Shown one piece after another: positions 7,769 to 14,987 of a stretch of DNA of 45,894 bases (position 1 is the first letter of the stretch; each line of letters starts with the position of its first letter). The notes below the pieces were generated by a model. The model saw nothing but the letters and a program-made list of their open reading frames with translations. It ran no database searches and was not told the origin of the DNA. The translations under genes and the position numbers were made by a program. The stretch comes from Hydrogenophilales bacterium 12-61-10 (lineage in GTDB: Bacteria > Pseudomonadota > Gammaproteobacteria > Burkholderiales > Thiobacillaceae), in NCBI GenBank assembly GCA_002279795.1, contig NCCT01000011.1, positions 1 to 45,894 of the forward strand, written 5' to 3'.

Positions 7769-8230
7769 ATGAACAAACTTCTCCTGATCGCAGCACTCGC
7801 CGTCGCTGCCTTTTTTTCGTTCGTGTCCGTTCCGGATACGCACGATCAACCCGCAACGGCCGCCCGCTCGGGCATGTCGGCACCGGCCGCCGACAGCGGC
7901 AACACCGCCATCGACGAGGCGTTTTCCAGCCGGCGAGGCAACCAGCAGGTCGAGGGGCAGGGCGCTGTGGTCAAGCTGCTGGCGGATGACAACAATGGCA
8001 GCCGCCATCAGCGTTTCATCGTGCGGCTCGAATCCGGCCTGACCGTGCTGATCGCGCACAACATCGATCTTGCACCGCGTGTAGATGCGCTGCGTGCGGG
8101 CGACGTCATCGCCTTTTCAGGCGAGTATGAGTGGACCTCGAAAGGGGGCGTGATTCACTGGACGCATCACGATCCGCAGGTGCGGCATCCGGATGGCTGG
8201 CTCAGGCATGCCGGGCGGCTCTATCAGTAA
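7769..8230 (+). CDS. Exported DUF3465 family protein
   Basis: The product has 153 residues with an N-terminal hydrophobic signal (MNKLLLIAALAVAAFFSFV). The mature part is an OB-fold-like beta domain with the family-typical sequences GSRHQRFIVRLESGLTVLI, AHNIDLAPRVDALRAGD and GGVIHWTHHDP. These match DUF3465, a small family of exported proteins of unknown function that is common in proteobacteria. The WTHHDP histidines could bind metal, which is inference. It lies 42 bases after paralogue A and 11 bases before the next gene, so the three may form one transcription unit. Confidence 0.85.
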   Translation: MNKLLLIAALAVAAFFSFVSVPDTHDQPATAARSGMSAPAADSGNTAIDEAFSSRRGNQQVEGQGAVVKLLADDNNGSRHQRFIVRLESGLTVLIAHNIDLAPRVDALRAGDVIAFSGEYEWTSKGGVIHWTHHDPQVRHPDGWLRHAGRLYQ

Positions 8231-8241
8231 AGGGTTACTCG

Positions 8242-8607
8242 ATGTCCGTTTTTGCCGCCCGCTTTAGCCTGCCGCAAGCCCTCGCAGCATGGGATACGCC
8301 CAGATTTGGTGGAGTTTTCAAGCAGGAGGTCGAGCAACTCGACCCCACTCTGCTGCCCTTGCAGCAGGGGCTGACCGGGACGAGCGCGGTAGCCGACGAA
8401 CCCATCAGCGTGATGGTGCTTGGCGCCAGCGTGACGGCTGATGGCTTGCGGGTGAAAGCCGGGATTTTCTACGCTGGCGTGTTGAGCGGGTGCAGTTGTG
8501 CGGATGACCCGACCCCGCTGGAGTCGCAGCCTGAGTATTGCGAACTCTGGTTTGATATTGACCTGCGCAGCGCGGCAACCCGCGTTGAACCGGTCCCTCA
8601 GACCTGA
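8242..8607 (+). CDS. Conserved hypothetical protein, 121 aa
   Basis: It starts at the ATG at 8242; the frame extends into the end of the DUF3465 gene but without a site. It contains FKQEVEQLDPTLLPLQQGL, then a beta-rich segment VMVLGASVTADGLRVKAGIFYAGV and a cysteine motif GCSCADDP followed by PEYCELWFDIDL. From memory, proteins with LPLQQGL...GCSCADDPTP occur in many betaproteobacteria without assigned function. The three cysteines (CSC...C) might hold a metal or a disulfide. It is cytoplasmic (no signal) and follows the DUF3465 gene by 11 bases. Confidence 0.65.
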   Translation: MSVFAARFSLPQALAAWDTPRFGGVFKQEVEQLDPTLLPLQQGLTGTSAVADEPISVMVLGASVTADGLRVKAGIFYAGVLSGCSCADDPTPLESQPEYCELWFDIDLRSAATRVEPVPQT

Positions 8608-8668
8608 TTCAGCATTTTTGCCGCGAACAATCGTCTTTCCCTGATGCGGAAGGCGTGTCTGCTCACGC

Positions 8669-9040
8669 TCAAGCGACGCTGCCAAAACTGGGGTCGCTCG
8701 CCATGAAAGGCGCTTTCAGTCCCGCCAGACGGCAGCTCTGCGCGATAGGGCCACCCGGAAACAGGGTATAGAGGTATTTCAGGCCGCCTTGCAGGTGAAA
8801 GTGTTCATCCAGCGCGTCATGCAGTTCGCGCAGGCTGATTACGCTGGTCTCGTCGTGGTGCGCGTAATAATTCTGTAGCGCGCGAATGACCTCCCAGTGC
8901 GCGTCGGTCAGCTCAAGTTTTTCCTCACGCGCCGCTTTCCGGGCCGCTTCGGGTGTCCAGTCCAGCGGGGCGTAGGGAAAATCCGGGTGGGTTGCCGGCT
9001 CGCCAATCAGTTTGTTGATGTCGGTTGAGGGGTGCAACAT
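8669..9040 (-). CDS. DsrC/TusE-family protein lacking the C-terminal redox cysteine
   Basis: The product has 123 residues with AAAGGAGACC before the ATG. The sequence has the DsrC fold signature: DWTPEAARKAAREEKLEL, then LTDAHWEVIRALQNYY, then LHDALDEHF and GGLKYLYTLFPGGPIAQ. DsrC and TusE carry sulfur on a penultimate C-terminal cysteine (CysA); true DsrC also has CysB about 11 residues earlier. Here a cysteine is present at the CysB position (SCRLAGL, Cys103), but the expected CysA position is alanine (about residue 114) and the protein ends in an atypical tail SDPSFGSVA. It is therefore unlikely to act as a canonical trisulfide-forming DsrC or TusE sulfur carrier; a regulatory or alternative sulfur-handling role is inference. 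It is a single gene, divergent from paralogue B. Confidence 0.85.
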   Translation of the reverse strand: MLHPSTDINKLIGEPATHPDFPYAPLDWTPEAARKAAREEKLELTDAHWEVIRALQNYYAHHDETSVISLRELHDALDEHFHLQGGLKYLYTLFPGGPIAQSCRLAGLKAPFMASDPSFGSVA

Positions 9041-9248
9041 GATGGTCTCCTTTGACGATGATGCCTTTATAAAATAGGCCAGGAACGCCGTGTTTCAAGT
9101 GCAGCCAGATTTGCGGATTCACGCCGGAATTTCGCTGAACATCGCTGCATCCCTTATGCTTGCGCCTGTTTATGTGTCGGGCGACGAGATTTGCAGTCAA
9201 TGCCGGCGCCCAGCGTGAGTTGTATTTACCCGGAATAGACCGTACCCC

Positions 9249-9521
9249 ATGAAAAAAGCCGATCTCGATCGCAACGAAGAATTGAAAATCAGCGGCAAGA
9301 TGAAGCAGGCCGGCACGCCGGACCGCTTCGGCAGCGCGGCAGCCCCCAAATCCTCGCGCCGCGAGCAGCGCAAGCTCGAGCAGGCGCAAGGCCTGGTCGC
9401 GTTTGCCACCAAGCTCGATAGCCAGCTGGTCAAGCAGCTGCAGGACCGGGCCTCCGAGCGCCAGATCGGCATGAACGAGCTGGTCACGGAATTGCTGGCA
9501 CGGGGACTGGCGGCAGATTGA
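9249..9521 (+). CDS. Small protein with C-terminal ribbon-helix-helix-like region, paralogue B
   Basis: The product has 90 residues from the ATG at 9249; the ribosome binding site is weak. It is a close paralogue of the gene at 7457-7726, with identical blocks KISG-MKQAGTPDRFGSAA, SRR-QRK and LVAFA-KLD. The C-terminal strand-helix-helix (LVAFATKLDSQLVKQLQ ... ELLARGLAAD) resembles Arc/MetJ-type DNA-binding folds. The 208-base divergent region between it and the DsrC-like gene must hold both promoters; a TATAAA-like hexamer lies about 25 bases before the DsrC-like start on the minus strand. Function is unknown. Confidence 0.7.
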   Translation: MKKADLDRNEELKISGKMKQAGTPDRFGSAAAPKSSRREQRKLEQAQGLVAFATKLDSQLVKQLQDRASERQIGMNELVTELLARGLAAD

Positions 9522-9571
9522 GCCGCCGCCCGACATTGGCAGGCCGGCAATCAACAGGACTCATGTGAGCC

Positions 9572-10858
9572 GTGAGCGGACTGGAACAACGCATCGGCAT
9601 AGAGCAGCTCAGGGTCGGGCTGTATATCCATCTGGAAGGCTGGACGGATCATCCTTTTCTGTTCAGCAGCTTCAGGATACGCAACGAAAAACAGGTGCAG
9701 GTGCTGCGCTCCCTGGGGATGACGCACGTACTTTACGACCCGTCAAAGAGCGACCAGTTGCCGTTGCCGCCGTCACCCCTCGCTGTCGAAGCCGTTGCGT
9801 CCGCTCCCCGTCCGGTCGACCCTGAAGTCGAGGCGATGTGGGCGGCGAAGCAGGCGCGCCGCGAAAAACTGACGCTTCAGCGCGAAGCCATGGCGCGTTG
9901 CGACAAGAAGTTTTGCGCCAGCATGACGACGGTTCAGTCGCTGTTGCGCAATCTGTTCTCACGTCCGGAAGAATCGCTGCAGCAGGCGCATGCGCTGGTG
10001 TCCGACATGGTCGACTCGATGCTGAACAACAAGGATGTGGTGTTGCATCTGATGAATGCCAAGTCTGGCGATGAAGGCCAGTATTTCCACGCACTCAACG
10101 TCACCGTGCTGGCGCTGATCGTGGGCCGGGAGGCCGGGCTGGATGCGGCAGCGATGCGGGCGCTCGGCCTGGGCACGCTGCTGCACGATCAGGGCAAGGA
10201 AAAAGTGCCGAGCCAGATTCGCCTGAAGAAGGCTCCCTGGACCACGGCCGAGCGAAATTTCTACCAGATGCACGTGGCCTATGGCCTGGAGATGTTGCAG
10301 CAACTGCCCGGCGTCGGCAGCACTGCGCTGGAGGTGGTGGCGAAGCATCATGAAATGCTCGATGGCAGCGGCTTTCCGGGCAAACTCAAGGCTCACCAGA
10401 TCGGCCGCCTGGCGCGCATCGCCGCCATTACCAATACCTACGACAACTATTGCAACGCCATCAATCCGGCCGAGTCGATGACGCCCGCCGAGGCGCTGTC
10501 CTTCATGTTCAAGTATGACCAGGGCAAGTTCGACCCCGAATTGATGCAGCTGTTTGTCCGCAGCATGGGGGTGTATCCGCCGGGCAGCGTGGTGCAGTTG
10601 AGCAACGGCCAGACGGGTCTGGTGATGAGCGTGAATCCGCAGCACCTGTTGCAGCCTTCCGTCTTGATCTACGATCCGGACGTGCCCAAGGACGAAGCCT
10701 TATGGCTGGACTTGAGCGTGGAAAAGACGCTGGCGGTGACGAAAACCCTGCGTCCGCAGGAGTTGTGCAAGGCCGTGCTGGATTATCTCGATCCGCGCAC
10801 GCGCATCAGTTATTACACTGACAACGTCCAGCCCGGCAGCGCCTCCACGCGCGCCTGA
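9572..10858 (+). CDS. HD-GYP domain protein with N-terminal DUF3391, putative c-di-GMP phosphodiesterase
   Basis: The product has 428 residues. The start is a GTG at 9572, the first possible initiator in this frame, with an AGGA 13 bases upstream. Residues 1-100 match DUF3391 (IGIEQLRVGLYIHLEGWTDHPFLF ... HVLYDP), which usually precedes HD-GYP. The catalytic domain has LLHDQGKEKVP (His205-Asp206), a preceding His173, KHHEMLDGSGFPG (259-270) and the closing RLARIAAITNTYDN. The GYP triplet reads GFP, a common conservative variant. Members hydrolyse c-di-GMP at a bi- or trinuclear metal site. The gene converges on feoB with only three bases between them. A GGDEF-EAL protein at 29602 provides another c-di-GMP enzyme in the window. 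Confidence 0.9.
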   Translation: MSGLEQRIGIEQLRVGLYIHLEGWTDHPFLFSSFRIRNEKQVQVLRSLGMTHVLYDPSKSDQLPLPPSPLAVEAVASAPRPVDPEVEAMWAAKQARREKLTLQREAMARCDKKFCASMTTVQSLLRNLFSRPEESLQQAHALVSDMVDSMLNNKDVVLHLMNAKSGDEGQYFHALNVTVLALIVGREAGLDAAAMRALGLGTLLHDQGKEKVPSQIRLKKAPWTTAERNFYQMHVAYGLEMLQQLPGVGSTALEVVAKHHEMLDGSGFPGKLKAHQIGRLARIAAITNTYDNYCNAINPAESMTPAEALSFMFKYDQGKFDPELMQLFVRSMGVYPPGSVVQLSNGQTGLVMSVNPQHLLQPSVLIYDPDVPKDEALWLDLSVEKTLAVTKTLRPQELCKAVLDYLDPRTRISYYTDNVQPGSASTRA

Positions 10859-10861
10859 GGG

Positions 10862-12763
10862 CTAGCCGAGGCCAGCCGCAAGCGCCAGCCGGTAGGTCAC
10901 GAAAGACGCCAGATACGCCAGCGCAAACAGATACGCTGCCATGATCAGCGGCATGGTCCAGCCGCCGGTTTCGCGCTTGACGGTGGCCAGCGTGGCCAGG
11001 CACTGCGGCGCGAACACAAACCACGCCAGTAACGACAAGGCTGTCGCCAGGCTCCAGCTGTGGGCGATCAGCGGCATCAGCGCCTGTGCAGTGTCGTCGC
11101 CGGTGGCCGACAGCGAATACACCGTACCGAGCGCGCTCACGGCCACTTCGCGCGCGGCCATCCCGGGAACCAGCGAAATGCTGATTTGCCAGTTGAAGCC
11201 GATGGGCGCGAACACCGTCGCCAGCGCGTGCCCGAGTTGCCCCGCCAGACTGTATTCGATGGCCGCGCCCGTAGCGCCCGCGGGCGGCGCGGGAAAGCTC
11301 GCCAGAAACCACAGCAGGATGGTGAGCACCAGAATGATGCCGCCGACCCGCTTGATGAAAATCGTCGCGCGTTGCCACAGGCCGATCGCGACGTTGCGCA
11401 GGCGTGGCCAGTGGTAGCTCGGCAGTTCCATCATCAGCGGGTGCATGAGCTTGCGCGCGGTAAAGCGCTTGAGCAGCCAGGCGACCAGCAGCGCGCCGAC
11501 GATGCCCGCGACATAGAGGATGAACAGCACCAGTCCCTGCAGTTCGAACAGGCCTGCCACCTCGCGGCGCGGGATGAATGCGCCGATCAGCAGGGCATAG
11601 ACCGGCAGCCGAGCCGAGCAGGTCATCATCGGCGCGATCATGATGGTGACCAGCCGGTCGCGCGTATTGGTGATGGTGCGCGCGGCCATGATGCCGGGAA
11701 TCGCGCAGGCGAAGCTCGACAGCAGGGGAATGAACGAGCGGCCGGACAGGCCGACGCCGCCCATCAGGCGGTCGAGCAGGAACGCCGCGCGCGGCAGGTA
11801 GCCGGACTCCTCCAGCACCAGAATGAAAAAATACAGGATCAGGATCTGCGGCAGGAACACCAGCACGCCGCCCGCGCCGGCAATGACGCCGTCGACCAGC
11901 AGGCTGCGCACCCAGCCGTCGGGCAGCAGTCCCGTCACCGCACTGCCAAGCCCGGTGGTCGCCGTCTCGATCCACCCCATCGGCGCTGCGGCCCAGGAGA
12001 ACACCGCCTGAAATATCAGGAACAGCACCACCGCCAGCAGCGGCGGCCCGATCAGCGGGTGCAGCACGATGCGGTCGATGCGGTCGCTGGCCAGGTGCGG
12101 TACCGCGCGGTCGAGCCCCATGCCCTGCAGGATGCGGCGCACGGCGTCGTGGTCGGCTTCGATGTTGGGGTCGTTGCCGGGCGGCAGGCTGCCAGGGGCG
12201 GCTGGGCTTGCCGCCGTATGCCGCCAGCGCTGCGGCTGGTCGAGCAAGGCCAGCAGCGCGTCGGCGCCTTCGGCGTTGACGGCCACCGTGTTGACCACCG
12301 GCAGTTCGAGCGCGGCCGACAGCGCCGCCGCGTCGACCTGGATGCCGCGCGCGGCGGCCAGGTCGGTCATGTTCAAGGCCACCACGCATGGCAGGCCGAG
12401 ACGCTTGACCGCCAGCACCAGCCGCAGATTGCGGCGCAGATTGGTGGCGTCAACCACGCACACCACCAGATCGGGACGCTTTTCGCCTTTGGCGTGGCCC
12501 GTCAGGACATCGCAGGTGACCTTTTCGTCGGGTGAGCGCGGATGCAGGCTGTAGGTGCCCGGCAGGTCGAGCACGCGCAGGTGCGTGCCAGCGGGCGTGG
12601 TGAGCTTGCCTTCCTTGCGCTCGACGGTGACGCCGGCGTAGTTGGCGACTTTCTGGTGGCTGCCGGTAAGGCGATTGAACAGCGCGGTCTTGCCGCAGTT
12701 GGGATTGCCGACCAGTGCAACCAGCGGGCCGGCGGGATGGACGTAGACGATGGCGGTTTTCAT
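10862..12763 (-). CDS. feoB: Ferrous iron transport protein B
   Basis: The product has 633 residues. The N-terminal G domain has G1 VGNPNCGKTALFNRLTG, G3 DLPGTYSL and G4 NMTD. The membrane part contains the two Gate/Nucleoside-recognition regions, for example GRSFIPLLSSFACAIPGIMA and the conserved MMTCSARLPVYALLI. It imports Fe2+ across the inner membrane, driven by or regulated by GTP. It is shorter than the roughly 770-residue E. coli protein, which is normal for many bacteria. Its start overlaps the feoA stop by four bases (ATGA), and it is the last gene of the iron locus that begins at tonB. No FeoC gene follows; the HD-GYP gene converges three bases away and no terminator hairpin was seen. 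Confidence 0.96.
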   Translation of the reverse strand: MKTAIVYVHPAGPLVALVGNPNCGKTALFNRLTGSHQKVANYAGVTVERKEGKLTTPAGTHLRVLDLPGTYSLHPRSPDEKVTCDVLTGHAKGEKRPDLVVCVVDATNLRRNLRLVLAVKRLGLPCVVALNMTDLAAARGIQVDAAALSAALELPVVNTVAVNAEGADALLALLDQPQRWRHTAASPAAPGSLPPGNDPNIEADHDAVRRILQGMGLDRAVPHLASDRIDRIVLHPLIGPPLLAVVLFLIFQAVFSWAAAPMGWIETATTGLGSAVTGLLPDGWVRSLLVDGVIAGAGGVLVFLPQILILYFFILVLEESGYLPRAAFLLDRLMGGVGLSGRSFIPLLSSFACAIPGIMAARTITNTRDRLVTIMIAPMMTCSARLPVYALLIGAFIPRREVAGLFELQGLVLFILYVAGIVGALLVAWLLKRFTARKLMHPLMMELPSYHWPRLRNVAIGLWQRATIFIKRVGGIILVLTILLWFLASFPAPPAGATGAAIEYSLAGQLGHALATVFAPIGFNWQISISLVPGMAAREVAVSALGTVYSLSATGDDTAQALMPLIAHSWSLATALSLLAWFVFAPQCLATLATVKRETGGWTMPLIMAAYLFALAYLASFVTYRLALAAGLG

Positions 12764-13032
12764 GCGACGGCAGGATCCAGCGAGACCTGTACGCAGGCGG
12801 CTTCAACCCGGCGAAGCGCAAAGGTCGAATTGCCGACGCGCACCACCAGCGGATCGCCGCCGGGCAGCGCGCGGTTCATCACCATCGCCCGCTCGCCCGG
12901 CAGAAAGCCGATTTCCTCCAGCCAGTCATGCCATTCAGGGGCATCGGACGGCGCTGCGATGCGGTCGACCGTGCAAGGCTGATAGTCGGCGAGCTGGGCG
13001 AGGGTGAGCGTTGGGGCGGCGGTTTGGGTCAT
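12760..13032 (-). CDS. feoA: Ferrous iron transport protein A (SH3-like)
   Basis: The product has 90 residues from the ATG at 13032. The open frame extends upstream, but that part lies inside the preceding membrane protein gene. It shows the FeoA domain pattern LTLAQLADYQPCTV ... LEEIGFLPGERAMVMNRALPGGDPLVVRVGNSTFALRRVEA. FeoA is a small SH3-fold partner required for FeoB activity. ATGA overlaps link it to the membrane protein gene upstream (13029) and feoB downstream (12763), so the three are translationally coupled. Confidence 0.93.
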   Translation of the reverse strand: MTQTAAPTLTLAQLADYQPCTVDRIAAPSDAPEWHDWLEEIGFLPGERAMVMNRALPGGDPLVVRVGNSTFALRRVEAACVQVSLDPAVA

Positions 13033-13547
13033 GAACTGGCTTGTTTGCTGGCGCGGGGGTGGGCTACGACATGCAGCTGCGGCGTCTGCTGCGGGCGCCG
13101 GGCGGGGCGCGGCGCACGGCGACGGCCGAGGCGAATGTGCGCGACAAGAATAACAGGCAGTGCAAGTCCTGCAATCCAGTGCAACAGCGGCAGCCAGGCG
13201 GCGTTGTCGTCGCTTGAAAAGTAGTACAGGGCGTAGCCGCTGGCCGCAAGCCAGAGCGTGAGCGTGAGCATCGGCAGGCCGCTCGTCATGTTCTTGCGGC
13301 GGTTCCACGCCAGCCGCATGTGGTTAGGCGCGAGCGAGCCGCCGAGCACCAGCGCGGCCATCGCCATCAGGCCGTGCAGGCGCAGCCACCAGGTTTCGAG
13401 CGGATGCGCTTCGGGGCCGAATTCGCCTTCGACGCGCAGAAAATAATGGAACGCCAGCCACAGCGCGCCGCTGGCCCACAACAGGGCGAAGCCGGCGTAA
13501 AGCAGCTTTTTGTGGCGCGGGCCGAGGCGGATGATGGCCTGGCTCAT
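13029..13547 (-). CDS. Four-helix membrane protein with conserved histidines, putative haem b electron-transfer subunit
   Basis: The product has 172 residues with predicted membrane helices at about 15-37, 54-72, 89-110 and 118-138, and a basic cytoplasmic tail from residue 140. Histidines fall in or near the helices: H34 (AFHYF), H58 (RLHGLMAM), H76 (NHMR), H123 (LLHWIAG) and H137 (VAHIRL). Four helices with paired histidines resemble cytochrome b561/DUF4405-type haem proteins. The gene sits between apbE and feoA with ATGA overlaps on both sides. From this I infer that it passes electrons from quinol to the flavinylated periplasmic protein encoded upstream. Haem binding itself cannot be proven from sequence. 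Confidence 0.75.
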   Translation of the reverse strand: MSQAIIRLGPRHKKLLYAGFALLWASGALWLAFHYFLRVEGEFGPEAHPLETWWLRLHGLMAMAALVLGGSLAPNHMRLAWNRRKNMTSGLPMLTLTLWLAASGYALYYFSSDDNAAWLPLLHWIAGLALPVILVAHIRLGRRRAPRPARRPQQTPQLHVVAHPRASKQASS

Positions 13548-14428
13548 GCGGCAGCCTGGGATGAAACCGTGCGCCAGCCGGCGCCGTCGCAGATGTCAAG
13601 CGCGAGTTCGCCGGATGTTTCCACCAGCCGCAGCGCCTGGGCGTTGTAGCGTGCCAGCCGTGCGGGTGCACGCTCGGGGTCGGCGGCGACGACCTTGGTC
13701 AGTGCATCGGCCGTCATGCAATCGGGCGCGAGCACGCTGATGCTGTCGCGGCGGCACAGTTCGGCGCCCGTTGCGGGATGCCGCAAGGGGCTGGCGCCGT
13801 CCTGGTAATAGCCGGCCGAGGTGGCGACTGCGCCGTTTTGCAGTTCGGCCAGTTGCAGCCGCTGGGTGGGCTGCAGCGGGTGGCGCACCCAAACCGGCGC
13901 GGCGGCGTCGCCAAAGCGCGCGAGGTCGCCGCCGGCGTTGACGCGTGCGCTCGCCAGGCCCGCGTCACGCAGCAGCGCAAGCGCCGCATCGACCGCATAG
14001 CCCTTGGCGATGCCGCCCAGATCGAGCAGCAGCGGCTGCGCGAAGCGCACGCGGTCGCCGTCGAGCTCGATCGCGCGCCAGTCGGGCGCGGCATCGTTGG
14101 CGCAGCCGGGGTGGCGCGGCAGCTGGCCGCTGGCCACCAGCCACGGGGCGATGCTGGCGTCGAACACGCCGTCGCTGGCGGCGGCGAATTCGCAGGCGGC
14201 GGCGAGCACGCGTGCCATGTCGTCCGACAGCGCGACCCAGTCGCGTGCGGCGCTGTGGTTGACGTGCGAGAGCTCAGACGCCGGATCATGAAACCCGAGG
14301 GCGGCATGGATCGCCGCCACGCGCGCGAACGCGCGGTCGAGAGCGGGCGCGAGCGCATTGGCCGCGCCGCCACTGCCGGCGATCTCGACCAGGGTGCCGA
14401 GCCAGGGCTGGGCACGTTGCGTCGTCAT
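13544..14428 (-). CDS. apbE: FAD:protein FMN transferase ApbE
   Basis: The product has 294 residues from the ATG at 14428, which overlaps the stop of the FMN-binding protein gene by four bases. Motifs of the family are present in order: GTLVEI near the N-terminus, LLLDLGGIAKGYAVDAAL, ARVNAGGDLARFG, and the metal/FAD site SVLAPDCMTADALTKV. ApbE moves FMN from FAD onto a threonine in exported FMN-binding domains. Its target is almost certainly the protein encoded immediately upstream, which carries the acceptor motif. No obvious signal peptide or lipobox is visible, so whether this copy is cytoplasmic or exported by another route is open. Confidence 0.92.
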   Translation of the reverse strand: MTTQRAQPWLGTLVEIAGSGGAANALAPALDRAFARVAAIHAALGFHDPASELSHVNHSAARDWVALSDDMARVLAAACEFAAASDGVFDASIAPWLVASGQLPRHPGCANDAAPDWRAIELDGDRVRFAQPLLLDLGGIAKGYAVDAALALLRDAGLASARVNAGGDLARFGDAAAPVWVRHPLQPTQRLQLAELQNGAVATSAGYYQDGASPLRHPATGAELCRRDSISVLAPDCMTADALTKVVAADPERAPARLARYNAQALRLVETSGELALDICDGAGWRTVSSQAAA

Positions 14429-14976
14429 GGCTTCTTCAGCGCGACTTCGTGGATCGCCAGCACACGGCGGACGCCTTCGCTGATGTGCTTGCACGACAGG
14501 GTGGCGCCGCTGATGTTCTGGATGTCGGCGCCGAGCTTGAGCGCCGTGCCATGGCGCGCGCCGTTGAACTGAGCGCGCCATTTGGGATTGCGTATCTGGC
14601 CGCCATGGGTTTCGCGGTAGTCGAGAATTTCGACGCCGCGCACCGCGCCGCTGACGTCGAGCGCAACGGCGTAGGTAATGAATTCGTGCTTGCCGTAGAC
14701 CTCGTCCAGCACGAACCAGCCTGCGGGCTTGCCGCCGGCCATCACCTGCCACACCGGTTGCTCGGGATAACGCATCCGCACCTTCGCCGCTGCCTCGACG
14801 CGAGCCTGCTGCGCCGCGGTGAGCTTGACCGGATGCGACACGAAGCTGTCCGCCTCGGGAAACAACTGCTTTTGCGCCGCTTCGGCCGTCATGTACTGCA
14901 CCGCATAGGCAGGGCTGACGGCGACGGCAGGGGCGATCAGGGCGGGGACGATCAACCAGGCGGGAGCATGGGACAT
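14425..14976 (-). CDS. Exported FMN-binding domain protein, predicted ApbE flavinylation target
   Basis: The product has 183 residues with a signal peptide (about 1-25, SPAYA-VQY). The FMN-binding domain includes GWFVLDEVYGKHEFITYAVALD and ends with DIQNISGATLSCKHISEGVRR. DIQNISGAT (151-159) fits the flavinylation motif in which the last threonine (Thr159) is esterified to FMN by ApbE, here encoded by the next gene with a four-base overlap. A single FMN domain and no further helices suggest a soluble periplasmic flavoprotein. Placed between an outer-membrane receptor gene and feoAB, it probably delivers electrons to ferric iron; this role is inference from context. Confidence 0.88.
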   Translation of the reverse strand: MSHAPAWLIVPALIAPAVAVSPAYAVQYMTAEAAQKQLFPEADSFVSHPVKLTAAQQARVEAAAKVRMRYPEQPVWQVMAGGKPAGWFVLDEVYGKHEFITYAVALDVSGAVRGVEILDYRETHGGQIRNPKWRAQFNGARHGTALKLGADIQNISGATLSCKHISEGVRRVLAIHEVALKKP

Positions 14977-14987
14977 GGCAGGAATCC

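Noticed and set aside
11060..12535. A 491-codon plus-strand frame antisense to feoB
   Set aside because: Composition is the Gln/His/Arg-rich pattern of an antisense shadow, and feoB is unambiguous.
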